A DNA stretch of 64,000 nt from an uncultured Chitinophaga sp. (GTDB lineage Bacteria; Bacteroidota; Bacteroidia; Chitinophagales; Chitinophagaceae), in assembly GCF_937898475.1 (NCBI RefSeq), contig NZ_CALEJS010000013.1:1-64000 (forward strand), written 5' to 3'. Both the position numbers and the translations under genes were made by a program. Below, piece after piece: positions 35,249 through 45,135 of the stretch. The notes under the pieces are model-generated. The model ran no database searches and was not told where the DNA came from. It worked only from the letters and a program-made list of their open reading frames with translations. Within the stretch, counting starts at the first letter, position 1. Every line of letters starts with the position of its first letter.

Positions 35249-37089
35249 AATAATTTCATTTCATAAACTACCACGGAAAAGGGAGGTATAATGATATCGC
35301 CACTTTCCGCACTGCCGGGCGCCTTGGCGCCGGGACCTTTCCACTGGATGTCTGCAGAATCGATCAGTTTCTGCAAACGCTGCGCCGGGGCGTTGGTATA
35401 CACCTGCTCTTCCCCGCTGAAATTGAAAAGCATCAGCAGCCGCTCATTGTTTACCGCATCCTTACGTTCCAGCACCAGCAGCGCATCATGCTGCAGGGCT
35501 TTTACACTGGTGCCGCTGCGGCTGAAATTACGCAGGGCGGCATTGCTTTTACGCAGACTGATCAGCTGCCGGTACCATGCTCTCAGCACAGCATTATCCG
35601 CCTGCTCCAGATCCCAGCTCAATAAGGATGCCTCGAACGTTTGTTCCGATTGCGGATCAGGGGCGATACCCTTGCTATGGAATTCTGCAAACTCCTGCCG
35701 CCTGCCTTCTCTTACTGCTTTGATCAGTTCGGGATCTTCAAAAGAGCAGAAGAAGAGGAACGGATGTGTTTCACCGTACTCCTCTCCCATGAACAGCAAA
35801 GGCACAAAAGGAGATAACAGCATAGCCGCCGCAGCCAGCTTTAGCGCTTCGAAAGGCAGCAATGCGCTCAGCCTTTCGCCCAGCATCCGGTTGCCTACCT
35901 GGTCATGGTTCTGAATGAACGTAACAAAACGGCTATACGGCAGGTTCTCCGGCGGTAACCCGAATCTGCGTTTGCGGCCGGGTGAATACTGCCCGGTATA
36001 CACATAAACATCCGCATAGGATTTTGCCAGCAGGCTTAGTGCGCCAAAGTCTTCATAATAGCCGTTACGCTCGCCGGTAAGGCGGCTGTGCAGTGCATGA
36101 TGGAATTCATCTACCCACTGGCCCTGCAGGCCATAACCGCCTTTGTCAGTGGCCGTTACATAGCGGGGGTTGTTGAGGTCCAGCTCTGCTATCAGTATTT
36201 TCCTGCGGCCTGCGCGGCGTTCCAGGCGGCGCACTGCTTCTGTCAGTTCCTGTACGATGTGCAGCGCGCTGGCGTCCCAGTAAGCATGCACGGCATCCAG
36301 CCGCAGCCCGTCTATCTGGAACTCTTCCAGCCACATCAGCGCGTTGTGTATGAAGAAACCCCGCACCGGGTCGGAGTGGGCATCATCAAAATTAATGGCC
36401 TTGCCCCAGGGGGTTTTATAACGGTCTGTAAAATAGGGGCCGTAGTCATTAAAGTAATTCCCTTCGGGTCCGATGTGGTTGTATACCACATCCAGCAGCA
36501 CAGCTATACCCAGTTGATGCGCCCTGTTCACAAAACTTTTCAGGTCTTCGGGGCAACCATAGGTGTTATGTAACGCATAGGGGTATACGCCGTCATAGCC
36601 CCAGTTGCGGTTACCCGGGAACTGTGCCGCCGGCATGATCTCGACAGTGGTAATGCCCAGCTCTGACAGCGCAGGTAAACGCGCTTCTGCTGCCTTCAGC
36701 GTACCTTCCGCGGTGAAGGTGCCGATATGCAGTTCATAGATGATCATCTCCGGCAGGTCCATCCCCTGCCAGTGATCGTCTGTAAAAACAAAGGAATAAG
36801 GGTCTGTTACTGCAGAAGGGCCATGCACGCCTTCCGGCTGGCAGCGTGATGCGGGATCAGGCCTTTGCAGCTCGCCGTCCAGCAGGTAATAATAGCGCAT
36901 ACCCGGATGCACGTCTTTCACCATCACCTCCCAGTATCCCTCCTGTTCGCGCTGCATGTCATACTGCCATTGTTTGGTTTCGGGCAGCAGCAGCGCTACC
37001 TTTTCCCTGAAGGGCGCCCACACCCTGAACATGCATTCTCCCGGTCCGTTCAATATTGCACCTTGTCTTTTATAGCTTCTTGTTGTCAT
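35245..37089 (-). CDS. treZ: Malto-oligosyltrehalose trehalohydrolase
   Basis: 614 residues, GH13 subfamily 10. N-terminal CBM48-like domain (FRVWAPFREKVALLLPE), then the barrel with NWGYDGVYPYALHNTYGCPE, Asp265 (FQIDGLRLDAVHAYWD), Glu302 (LIAELDLNNPRY) and Asp396 (FIQNHDQVGNR). GEEYGETHPFLFFCSFEDPE is family-specific. It releases trehalose from the maltooligosyl-trehalose made by TreY. Its start lies inside the malQ 3' end (20-base overlap) and its end overlaps treY by 4 bases, so the operon is very compact. Confidence 0.95.
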   Translation of the reverse strand: MTTRSYKRQGAILNGPGECMFRVWAPFREKVALLLPETKQWQYDMQREQEGYWEVMVKDVHPGMRYYYLLDGELQRPDPASRCQPEGVHGPSAVTDPYSFVFTDDHWQGMDLPEMIIYELHIGTFTAEGTLKAAEARLPALSELGITTVEIMPAAQFPGNRNWGYDGVYPYALHNTYGCPEDLKSFVNRAHQLGIAVLLDVVYNHIGPEGNYFNDYGPYFTDRYKTPWGKAINFDDAHSDPVRGFFIHNALMWLEEFQIDGLRLDAVHAYWDASALHIVQELTEAVRRLERRAGRRKILIAELDLNNPRYVTATDKGGYGLQGQWVDEFHHALHSRLTGERNGYYEDFGALSLLAKSYADVYVYTGQYSPGRKRRFGLPPENLPYSRFVTFIQNHDQVGNRMLGERLSALLPFEALKLAAAAMLLSPFVPLLFMGEEYGETHPFLFFCSFEDPELIKAVREGRRQEFAEFHSKGIAPDPQSEQTFEASLLSWDLEQADNAVLRAWYRQLISLRKSNAALRNFSRSGTSVKALQHDALLVLERKDAVNNERLLMLFNFSGEEQVYTNAPAQRLQKLIDSADIQWKGPGAKAPGSAESGDIIIPPFSVVVYEMKLL

Positions 37090-38602
37090 CCTTATCCGTT
37101 CTGTTATATATGATGGTCCATTTTTTCAGGCGTGATATGCAGCCTTCGCTGAACTGATCCGGCAGCATACGCCAGGCCCAGTTGCCCGCTGCTACGGCAG
37201 GGATGTTCATACGGGCCGATGCGTCCAGCCGCAGCACATCCTGCATAGGCAGTATGGCGGTGCGGGCTACCGAGGCAAAGGCCATCCGGCCAAGCACATC
37301 GGGAGATGCTTCTTCCACCACTTTCAGGCCCGTATATTTGGCAAGCCGCTCGTGGTCTTCCGGGCTGCTGTCATGGCTATACCATCCCCTTGTTGTATTA
37401 TTATCATGCGTACCGGTGTACACAACAAAATTGTCGGTGTAGTTATGCGGGATATGGGTGGAAACCGGCATGTCCTCTCCAAAAGCGAACTGCAGCACTT
37501 TCATGCCGGGCAGCCGGAACTGATCCCGCAGCTGCAGCACCGGCTCGTCTATCTGTCCCAGGTCTTCCGCCACAAAGGGCATCGCCGGGAAAGCCTTTTG
37601 CACAGCTTTCATCAGTGAGGCGGCGGGCCCTGGTTTCCATGTGCCGTTCTTTGCCGTATCTGCGCCAGCAGGTACTTCCCAGTAAGCCGAAAATGCGCGG
37701 AAATGATCCAGCCGCAGCAGGTCGTACCATTCCAGGTTGCGTCGCAGGCGGTTGATCCACCACTTATAGCGTTGCAACCGCAACGCCTTCCAGTTATATA
37801 CAGGCATATTCCACAGCTGGCCGTTCTCATTGAAGTAATCAGGCGGAACACCGGCTACTCCCAGCATACGCCCTTTTTCATCCAGCCGGAAAATGTCCCG
37901 GTTAGCCCATACATCTGCTGCATCATAGGCCACATAGAACGGCAGGTCGCCAAACAGCTGTATACCCAGCTGGTTACAGTGTGCTTTCAACACCATCCAC
38001 TGGCGGTTAAAAATGAACTGACACCATTGCTGTTTTTCCTTTATGGCATTTATACTGCGCGGTATTGGCTGTTCCCTGTCGCGATACTGTTTCCGCCATT
38101 TAATCCATGGCTCATGTTTATGCCACAGTGATAATGCTTTGAACGAGGTAAAATCATCCAGCCAGTAGGCATGCTGTTCGCAAAAAGCCTGGTATTCTTT
38201 TCTAAAAAGCTTCTCACTGCGGTTACAATAATTGTGATAGGCCAGTTCCAGCAGTTTTATTTTGATGTCGCGGGCCTTGTCGAAATCCACCCTGGCGGTG
38301 GAGGGCAATGTAACCTCCCGCAGATCTGCCTGGCTTAACAAACCGTCTTCCACCAGCAGTTCAGGACTGATCAGCATCGGGTTGCCCGCCATGGCAGACA
38401 TCGCGCTGTAAGGAGATGTTAGTCCTGCTCCCGGCGGGGTTAACGGTAATAATTGCCAGTAACGTTGGCCGCTGCGCTGCAGTTTACGCGCAAATTCCAG
38501 TGCCGCAGGACCAATGTCTCCTATTCCAAAAGGCCCTGGCAGGGAAGTGATATGCATTAATATTCCTGCACTACGTACAGCGTGGGTTGGGCCTGTATCC
38601 AT
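37070..38602 (-). CDS. malQ: 4-alpha-glucanotransferase (amylomaltase)
   Basis: 510 residues, GH77. SAGILMHITSLPGPFGIGDI and TPPGAGLTSPYSAMSAMAGN form the N-terminal signature. Catalytic residues: Asp299 (LLRLDHFRAF), Glu346 (FVAEDLGQID) and Asp400 (YTGTHDNNTTRGWY). Length fits the short bacterial MalQ without an N-terminal extension. It disproportionates maltodextrins, which would lengthen short chains released by GlgX or TreZ so that TreY can use them. First gene of the malQ-treZ-treY operon. It is divergent from the second ECF sigma gene across a 174-base region with no clear box. Confidence 0.95.
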   Translation of the reverse strand: MDTGPTHAVRSAGILMHITSLPGPFGIGDIGPAALEFARKLQRSGQRYWQLLPLTPPGAGLTSPYSAMSAMAGNPMLISPELLVEDGLLSQADLREVTLPSTARVDFDKARDIKIKLLELAYHNYCNRSEKLFRKEYQAFCEQHAYWLDDFTSFKALSLWHKHEPWIKWRKQYRDREQPIPRSINAIKEKQQWCQFIFNRQWMVLKAHCNQLGIQLFGDLPFYVAYDAADVWANRDIFRLDEKGRMLGVAGVPPDYFNENGQLWNMPVYNWKALRLQRYKWWINRLRRNLEWYDLLRLDHFRAFSAYWEVPAGADTAKNGTWKPGPAASLMKAVQKAFPAMPFVAEDLGQIDEPVLQLRDQFRLPGMKVLQFAFGEDMPVSTHIPHNYTDNFVVYTGTHDNNTTRGWYSHDSSPEDHERLAKYTGLKVVEEASPDVLGRMAFASVARTAILPMQDVLRLDASARMNIPAVAAGNWAWRMLPDQFSEGCISRLKKWTIIYNRTDKDDNKKL

Positions 38603-38776
38603 AACGCCAGCACGTTCAAAAGAAATGCCTAATTAGCGGCGCTCCCAGCAAAGCAGATATAGCGGATACCTGTGTAGATAAAAATTCACTCTTTGAGGAA
38701 ATTGACCCGGTAAGTTTTTATTAATTTAAAAAAAGAAATACTTTGTACCACCTATGTTACCTTTTTAGTACCTCAC

Positions 38777-39322
38777 ATGACAGATATCTCTGCCGGCGCA
38801 GTTACCCAGGCGCTCAGGAACCACGATCAGGCCGTTTTTCAGCACTTGTACAATACCTACAGTGAAGCGTTATACCTGTTGGCTTACCGCTGGGTAAAAG
38901 ACAGTGCGCTGGCTAAAGACCTGGTGCATAACCTGTTCCTGCACCTCTGGGAAAAAGGCGACCAGATCACTATTACGGGCCAGGTGCAGCATTACCTGTA
39001 CCGCGCTGTCAGCAACCGCGCTATCAATGAGCTGAAGAGACAATCCAGGCAGGTAAGTGAAGAGGTTTTGCTGTTCCTGTCTGACCAATCCTCTTTTTAC
39101 GAAACAGCAGATTACATACTCCTGCAGAAAGAGTTGTTACAACACGTACAGGGCATGCCGCCCCGCTGCCGTGAGATATTCCTGCTCAGCCGCATACATG
39201 GCCTGGAACCGGCGGAGATAGCCACGAAACTGAACATCAGCCTCAATACGGTATACTTCCAGTTGTCGCAAGCCCTTAAAACACTCCGGGAAACAATGCT
39301 GTCAAAAAAAATTTCCCCTTAA
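38777..39322 (+). CDS. ECF RNA polymerase sigma factor
   Basis: 181 residues. Region 2 (about 15-80: VFQHLYNTYSEALYLLAYRW, LVHNLFLHLWEKG) and region 4 (about 118-172: MPPRCREIFLLSRIHGLEPA, EIATKLNISLNTVYFQLSQA). It starts an operon with FecR, SusC, SusD and GH16 and should activate it after the receptor signals. Upstream, GTACC, GTTACC and GTACC repeats (about 38745-38774) and a weak TACCTTTT box are the only visible regulatory candidates. Confidence 0.92.
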   Translation: MTDISAGAVTQALRNHDQAVFQHLYNTYSEALYLLAYRWVKDSALAKDLVHNLFLHLWEKGDQITITGQVQHYLYRAVSNRAINELKRQSRQVSEEVLLFLSDQSSFYETADYILLQKELLQHVQGMPPRCREIFLLSRIHGLEPAEIATKLNISLNTVYFQLSQALKTLRETMLSKKISP

Positions 39323-39366
39323 CATCAAAGTATCCCATTTCTGAACTGTCATTAATAGAGCAATAC

Positions 39367-40317
39367 ATGGAAAACGAGCATTATGCATTCATCGCCGGTT
39401 GCCTGGCTGATCCCGGTAATACCGCAAAGCAGCAGGCGCTGCGCGAATGGCTGGCGGCTTCTGCTGAGCACCGGGCATTGTATGAAGCGCTGAAAACGTT
39501 GTGGGAGACTGCAGGTGACTTACCGCCGGTGCCATTAGACCGCACAGCCGGATGGGATGTCTTGTTGCAGCAGCTGTCTGCCCCGCGGCCCGCGCCGCGA
39601 ACCAGGCGCATATCCATGCGCTGGTGGAAAGCAGCCGCTATACTATTGCCGCTGCTTACCGTAGCCGGGTACTGGTTATACCATACAAAGCATAACAAGC
39701 TTGTTACCTATACTGCTCTTCATGCAAAAGACAGCGTTGTATTGCCGGATGGCAGCGCCGTCTACCTGCAGCGGGGCGCCCGGCTTTCGTGGTCACGTAA
39801 CTTTTCTGAAAGGCAGGTGCAGCTGGAAGCAGGAGAAGCTTTCTTCCTGGTGGTAAAAGATGAACAGCACCGCTTCAGCATTACGGCCCCCAACGCCACG
39901 GTGAAAGTATTAGGCACCTCCTTTAACGTGAGTACCCGGGCAGGCACTACGGATGTGGTAGTATGGGAAGGAAAGGTGAGCCTGGATGATGGCCGTCATC
40001 CGCCAGTCGTGTTGAGGACCGGGGAAATGGGCATAGCAGGCGGCGGCCATGACGGCGTGCGTAAACAGGAAGGTGATCACCGGTACCGCTGCGGCTGGGC
40101 CAATAACAACCTGGTATTTTACAACCAGCCGGTAGAACGGGTACTGCAGGTATTGGCATCACACTATCAACTCGGCGTAATGACACCCAACCCAAAGTTG
40201 CGGGGCCGCCGTGTTACCGTGCGGTTCGATCACCTGGGGCCTGAAGAGGCCATAAACGTTCTGAATGCGCTGCTGGATGATGAACTGATCAAGCTACAGG
40301 ATACGCTGCGCCCTTAA
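39367..40317 (+). CDS. FecR-family anti-sigma factor
   Basis: 316 residues. Cytoplasmic part (1-80), one membrane segment (about 84-102: WWKAAAILLPLLTVAGYWLY), FecR domain (about 115-215: LPDGSAVYLQRGARLSWSRN, LEAGEAFFLVVKDEQHRFSI, VKVLGTSFNVSTRAG) and DUF4974 C-terminus (about 245-315: LVFYNQPVERVLQVLASHYQ). It should bind the sigma factor encoded 44 bases upstream and receive the signal from the SusC STN domain encoded 27 bases downstream. Confidence 0.93.
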   Translation: MENEHYAFIAGCLADPGNTAKQQALREWLAASAEHRALYEALKTLWETAGDLPPVPLDRTAGWDVLLQQLSAPRPAPRTRRISMRWWKAAAILLPLLTVAGYWLYHTKHNKLVTYTALHAKDSVVLPDGSAVYLQRGARLSWSRNFSERQVQLEAGEAFFLVVKDEQHRFSITAPNATVKVLGTSFNVSTRAGTTDVVVWEGKVSLDDGRHPPVVLRTGEMGIAGGGHDGVRKQEGDHRYRCGWANNNLVFYNQPVERVLQVLASHYQLGVMTPNPKLRGRRVTVRFDHLGPEEAINVLNALLDDELIKLQDTLRP

Positions 40318-40344
40318 CCGGCGCAGCCACCGATATATCCTTAC

Positions 40345-43300
40345 ATGAAAAACCTGTGTATAACCATGATGGCCTTATTCATGTGCACCTGTTCCTTATC
40401 GGCACAGGATAATACCGCTATTCTTCAGAAAAAGGTAACGATCATTGCCAGCAACAGATCCCTGTCAGACATATTGCAGGTGCTGGGAGCAGAAGCAGGC
40501 GTTTTCTTCGCCTATTCCAATGACATTGCAGATATGCAGCGTGCAGTGTCCCTGCTTGAAAAAGAGGCGCCCCTGCAACAGGTGATAGAGCGGCTTTTCC
40601 CACCGGAACAATTCAGGATCAGGGTATACGGCCAGCAGATCATCATCAGCAAAAAAAAGCCGCATCCTGTGCAAGATACCCTGCCAATGCTGCGCAAAGT
40701 GCAGATGAATACAGTAGTGGTAACAGCGCTGGGCATCAGCCGCCTGCAACGTTCCCTGGGCTATGCATATACAGCCATCAGGGGCAGCGAGCTGACAAAA
40801 GCAAGAGAAACTAACCCCATACGTACGCTGAGCGGCCGCGTGGCAGGCTTAGACATAACACCCGTAAACAGTGGTCCCGGTGGATCAGTAAAGATCACCC
40901 TCAGAGGAGTGAAACTCATCGGCGGTGATAACCAACCGCTGTTTGTAATTGACGGTGTACCGGTGAACAATTCATCACCCGGACAGGCAGACAAGTACGG
41001 CGGCTATGATCTTGGCGATGGCAGCGGTATTATCAACCCGGATGAAATAGCCATTATCTCTGTACTGAAAGGCGGCGCTGCTGCGGCCTTATACGGCAGC
41101 CGTGCGGCCAATGGTGTTGTGCTCATTAACACCCGGAAAGGGTGCATAGGCAAAGAACTCTCCTTTAGCTCCAATATCACCATAGAAAGTCCGGTCAGCA
41201 ACTACGACTTCCAAACGGATTATGGCAGCGGGCGGGATGGACTGCTACCCTGGGATGCCGCCAGCGCACGCGACTTTCCACAGCTAAGCTGGGGACCACG
41301 TTTAAATGCCGATAGTATGGTGTGGCTGTGGAACGGGCAGCAGGTACCTTATGTAAAAGCACAGCATGGCCCGCAACAATTCTTCCGGGAAGGGCTAACG
41401 GCAACACATAGCGTTACTGCAGCAGCAGGTATAGCCAGCTCACAGCTGCGCTTTACCTATACGCACACCGGCAACAAAGATATTGTGCCCAACAGCGGTT
41501 TACACCGGCACCATTTTTCACTGCGCGGTACAGCCGAGCTGCACCAACAGCTAAGCATGGATGTCAAAATAAGCTATCTGCATGAGGAAGTCAAGAACCG
41601 TCCTGCCTTGTCAGATAATCCTAACAACATCGGCTATACGCTTGCAGGACTGGCCCCGAACATTGACGTTCGCTGGCTGAAAGATTATAAAGATCCTGTG
41701 AGTGGCAACTACATCAACTGGAATAACAATGTTTACCAGGTGAACCCCTACTGGGCTATTAACAAACAACCTAACAACAGCCGGCAGGACCGCCTCAATG
41801 GGTTCATACAGCTGAAGTACCAGTTACTGCCTTCGCTGTACATACAAGCCCGGACGGGTACAGACTATTCGCAGTTCCGCTTTTCAGCCTTCACGGATTA
41901 TTCCACGCCATACAATGAGCAAGGCTCCATCTACCTGCTGAACAGGACCTTGCGCGAGGTTAATTCAGAACTGCTGTTGCATGTTGATAAACAGGTGGGG
42001 CCTTTCCTGCTGAGCGCCTGCGCAGGGGCCAACCGCATGGACTATGAAGAAGAACTGCTATATACCAGCGGCCTGCATATCAACACGGCGGGCATACAAA
42101 ACATCAGCAATTTTAAAACAAGGACCGGCAACGGGTTCCTGAACAGGAAACGTATCAACTCTCTTTACGGGGCCGTCAATATTGCCTACAGGCATTGGCT
42201 GTACCTGGATGTTACGGGGCGGAACGACTGGTCTTCTACGCTGTCAAAGGCGCACCGTTCCTATTGCTATCCTTCAGCATCCGCCAGCCTGGTGTTCTCT
42301 GAATGGATGCAGGGGCAAAACCTGCTTTCATTTGGCAAGCTGCGCTTTTCTGTTGCCCAAACAGGTACGGATGCCATTGATCCTTACCAGCTGACGCTCA
42401 GCTATGGCAGCGATCCTGCCATTCCCTCAACAGGTGGCTACGCCATTGGCGGTGTGGCGGTGAACAAAGTACCCTTTGAAGCGCTGAAACCCAGCATCAG
42501 CACTGCATACGAGGCAGGCACGCAACTTATCTTTTTTAACAACCGTATCAATCTTGACCTGAGCTGGTACCGGTCCAATACCCGCTACCAGGTATTGAAT
42601 GCACCCCTCTCTCCTGCTACGGGCTATACCAGTGCCGTGATCAATTCCGGTAATGTGCTGAATAAAGGGATGGAGATCGCCCTGGGTGTTAAGCCGCTTG
42701 CCGGCTCTGTTTTCAGCTGGGAAATGAACATCAATGCTGCGTATAACCGCAACCGTATATTGTCGCTCAGCCCGCTGGTATCCGGCTATTATACGCTGTC
42801 AACCGCCCGTTGGGGCAATGTATCTATTGTGGCGCAGGAGGGCGCTGCCTATGGGATGATCATGGGCCGTCAATTCCTGCGGGATGAGCAGGGACGCCTG
42901 ATCCTGGATGCCAGTTACCTGCCGCAGTATGATCCCGCCGCCGCTACATTGGGCAACAGCCAGTATAGCTGGACAGCCGGTGTACAACAGCAGTTCAGCT
43001 ATAAAAATCTTTCAGTGAGTATCCTGCTGGATATCAAACAGGGTGGCGATATCTATTCCATGACCAACCTCCTGGCATATGCCAATGGAAAACATAAAGG
43101 CACGCTGGAAGGGCGCGATGGCTGGCTGCAGGGCAGCGGCGGCTACCTGGTAAAGGGTGTACAGCAAACCGGAACAGACGCCGACAGGCAGCCCGTCTAC
43201 CGGGAAGTAAGCGCCTATGTTAATCCCAGGTTGTATTGGCAGCGGGTAAGCGGCAATATTCCCGAGCCCTTTGTTTACGACGCTTCTTTTATAAAACTGC

Positions 43301-43524
43301 GTCAGCTGAGCCTTGACTACCGTGTGCCCGCCGCCTTGCTGCGCAATACACGCATCAGGGAAGTGACCGTTTCTTTGGTGGCCCGTAACTTTTTAACGCT
43401 TAGCAAACACATACCCAACGTAGATCCTGAATCAGTTTATAACAATAACAATGCGCAGGGATTTGAATACGGATCTTTACCGGTCCGGCGCTCCTGTGGT
43501 ATTAACCTGTATGCAAAATTTTAA
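40345..43524 (+). CDS. SusC/RagA-family TonB-dependent transporter with STN domain
   Basis: 1059 residues. Signal peptide (1-20, cleavage after LSA), STN domain (about 30-110: ILQVLGAEAGVFFAYSNDIA), no clear carboxypeptidase-regulatory domain, then the plug (about 120-250: VNSGPGGSVKITLRGVKLIG, YGSRAANGVVLINTRKGC) and beta-barrel. The missing CarboxypepD domain makes it shorter at the N-terminus than the SusC at 12382-15702. It should import oligosaccharides cut by the GH16 enzyme encoded two genes later. The SusD gene starts 10 bases after its stop. Confidence 0.93.
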   Translation: MKNLCITMMALFMCTCSLSAQDNTAILQKKVTIIASNRSLSDILQVLGAEAGVFFAYSNDIADMQRAVSLLEKEAPLQQVIERLFPPEQFRIRVYGQQIIISKKKPHPVQDTLPMLRKVQMNTVVVTALGISRLQRSLGYAYTAIRGSELTKARETNPIRTLSGRVAGLDITPVNSGPGGSVKITLRGVKLIGGDNQPLFVIDGVPVNNSSPGQADKYGGYDLGDGSGIINPDEIAIISVLKGGAAAALYGSRAANGVVLINTRKGCIGKELSFSSNITIESPVSNYDFQTDYGSGRDGLLPWDAASARDFPQLSWGPRLNADSMVWLWNGQQVPYVKAQHGPQQFFREGLTATHSVTAAAGIASSQLRFTYTHTGNKDIVPNSGLHRHHFSLRGTAELHQQLSMDVKISYLHEEVKNRPALSDNPNNIGYTLAGLAPNIDVRWLKDYKDPVSGNYINWNNNVYQVNPYWAINKQPNNSRQDRLNGFIQLKYQLLPSLYIQARTGTDYSQFRFSAFTDYSTPYNEQGSIYLLNRTLREVNSELLLHVDKQVGPFLLSACAGANRMDYEEELLYTSGLHINTAGIQNISNFKTRTGNGFLNRKRINSLYGAVNIAYRHWLYLDVTGRNDWSSTLSKAHRSYCYPSASASLVFSEWMQGQNLLSFGKLRFSVAQTGTDAIDPYQLTLSYGSDPAIPSTGGYAIGGVAVNKVPFEALKPSISTAYEAGTQLIFFNNRINLDLSWYRSNTRYQVLNAPLSPATGYTSAVINSGNVLNKGMEIALGVKPLAGSVFSWEMNINAAYNRNRILSLSPLVSGYYTLSTARWGNVSIVAQEGAAYGMIMGRQFLRDEQGRLILDASYLPQYDPAAATLGNSQYSWTAGVQQQFSYKNLSVSILLDIKQGGDIYSMTNLLAYANGKHKGTLEGRDGWLQGSGGYLVKGVQQTGTDADRQPVYREVSAYVNPRLYWQRVSGNIPEPFVYDASFIKLRQLSLDYRVPAALLRNTRIREVTVSLVARNFLTLSKHIPNVDPESVYNNNNAQGFEYGSLPVRRSCGINLYAKF

Positions 43525-43534
43525 ATCAAGGTAT

Positions 43535-45076
43535 ATGTCAGCAAAACACCGGCACCTCCTGCGCATCCTGCTCTTTGCAGGGCTGCTGCCATATGCCTGT
43601 ACCAGAAATTTTGATGCCATCAATACCGATCCGCTGCGTGGAAAAGACATTGCACCCGGGCAGCAGCTCTCGGCGGCTGCCTATTACCTGAACGGGGGCC
43701 GGGAAACCGGTTATCCCAACCTGTTCCTGTTCCAGCCGGCGGTGCAATACATTAACGGCGCTGAAGACATGCGGGCAGGCAGTAAATATATACGCGACGA
43801 CTTTGCGAATGACCGTATCTGGGAGATCTTTTACGGCAAAAGCATCAAACAGCTCACAGACCTGGTGGAGCGCTGCAGGCAGGATACGGCACTGGTGAAC
43901 TATGTAGCTGCGGCCCGTATACTGAAGGCGTACATCTTTTCCATCATCACAGATACCTATGGCGATGTGCCTTATTCGGAAGCGGGACTGGCGTACTATG
44001 GCAAGATATATACGCCCAGGTATGACCGCCAGCAGGACATCTACCAGGATCTTTTTGATGAACTGGCTGCAGCAGCGGCACAATTTAATCCATCGCAGCA
44101 GGCGCTGGACAACGATATTGTTTACAAAGGCAATATTGATCAGTGGAAACGCCTGGCTAATTCCCTGCGCCTGCGCCTCGGTATGCGCTTAACCCGTATT
44201 GATGCTGCCATGGCCCGCAAACAGGTAATGGCAGCTATCGCCGGAGGTGTCATGCACCACCATTCAGATAATTTCCTGGTGATCCATGAAAACGCCGCCT
44301 ACCCAGATCTGCGGGGTAATGGTTATGCACAGGCCCTGCAGGAAGCGCAGACTTACCTGCGTACCATTGGTTGCAGCACCTTTGTGAATTATCTCAAACG
44401 GGAAAAAGATCCGCGCCTGGGCGCCTTCTTCGTTAACCGGGATGAAAAGGGAAAAGATATTACGGCATATACACATTACCTGCCCATCCCGCCGGGTTTA
44501 TACTGGTGGGATGAAAGGGCCGATTATACCGCGTCAGACGGTACAATCATCCCGCATAACAACAAGTACTGCGTGATCAGTCCGCCCTTTTACCAGCTGG
44601 AAGCGCCCTTTCTGCACCTGTCTTATGCAGAGGTACAATTTCTGCTGGCAGAAGCAGCGGTCAGGGGATGGTATAATGGAAACGCCCAAACGCTTTACCG
44701 GCAAGGCATACGCGCTGCCATGCAACAGCTGGAAAACTATCCCGGCATGCAGGCTATATCCCCGCAAACCATTGATTCCTTTGTGGCCGCACACCCGCTG
44801 CTTGCCGAAAATGCCCTGGAAGAGATCAATATGCAGAAATGGGTGGCTTTCTTTCCCAATGGCTACGAAGCCTACGCCAACCAGCGCAGGAGCGGATGGC
44901 CCGTACTGGCGCCTATCACAGACATTGGCGGCGAGTCGGAAACAGGCGGCAGGATATTCAGACGGCTTTTCTATCCATCTGCAGAAGCTTATACAAACAC
45001 CCGTCATTACCGTGAAGCGGTGGATCGTATGGGCGGAAAAGACGACTGGCTGCAACATGTGTGGTGGGATCCCTGA
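43535..45076 (+). CDS. SusD-like lipoprotein (SusD_like_2 type)
   Basis: 513 residues from the ATG at 43535, which has AAGG just upstream and gives a lipoprotein signal (LLFAGLLPYAC, acylated Cys22). Longer frames back to 43451 overlap the SusC gene and would spoil the signal. FDAINTDP at the mature N-terminus, ILKAYIFSIITDTYGDVPYS, and EEINMQKWVAFFPNGYEAYA near the C-terminus mark the SusD_like_2 branch rather than classic SusD. It forms the ligand-binding lid of the preceding SusC. Confidence 0.92.
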   Translation: MSAKHRHLLRILLFAGLLPYACTRNFDAINTDPLRGKDIAPGQQLSAAAYYLNGGRETGYPNLFLFQPAVQYINGAEDMRAGSKYIRDDFANDRIWEIFYGKSIKQLTDLVERCRQDTALVNYVAAARILKAYIFSIITDTYGDVPYSEAGLAYYGKIYTPRYDRQQDIYQDLFDELAAAAAQFNPSQQALDNDIVYKGNIDQWKRLANSLRLRLGMRLTRIDAAMARKQVMAAIAGGVMHHHSDNFLVIHENAAYPDLRGNGYAQALQEAQTYLRTIGCSTFVNYLKREKDPRLGAFFVNRDEKGKDITAYTHYLPIPPGLYWWDERADYTASDGTIIPHNNKYCVISPPFYQLEAPFLHLSYAEVQFLLAEAAVRGWYNGNAQTLYRQGIRAAMQQLENYPGMQAISPQTIDSFVAAHPLLAENALEEINMQKWVAFFPNGYEAYANQRRSGWPVLAPITDIGGESETGGRIFRRLFYPSAEAYTNTRHYREAVDRMGGKDDWLQHVWWDP

Positions 45077-45135
45077 CAATAAGAGATAGCTATCAATCTA
45101 TAAGTAACCCTTTTTTTCACCATTAAAACTTTACC

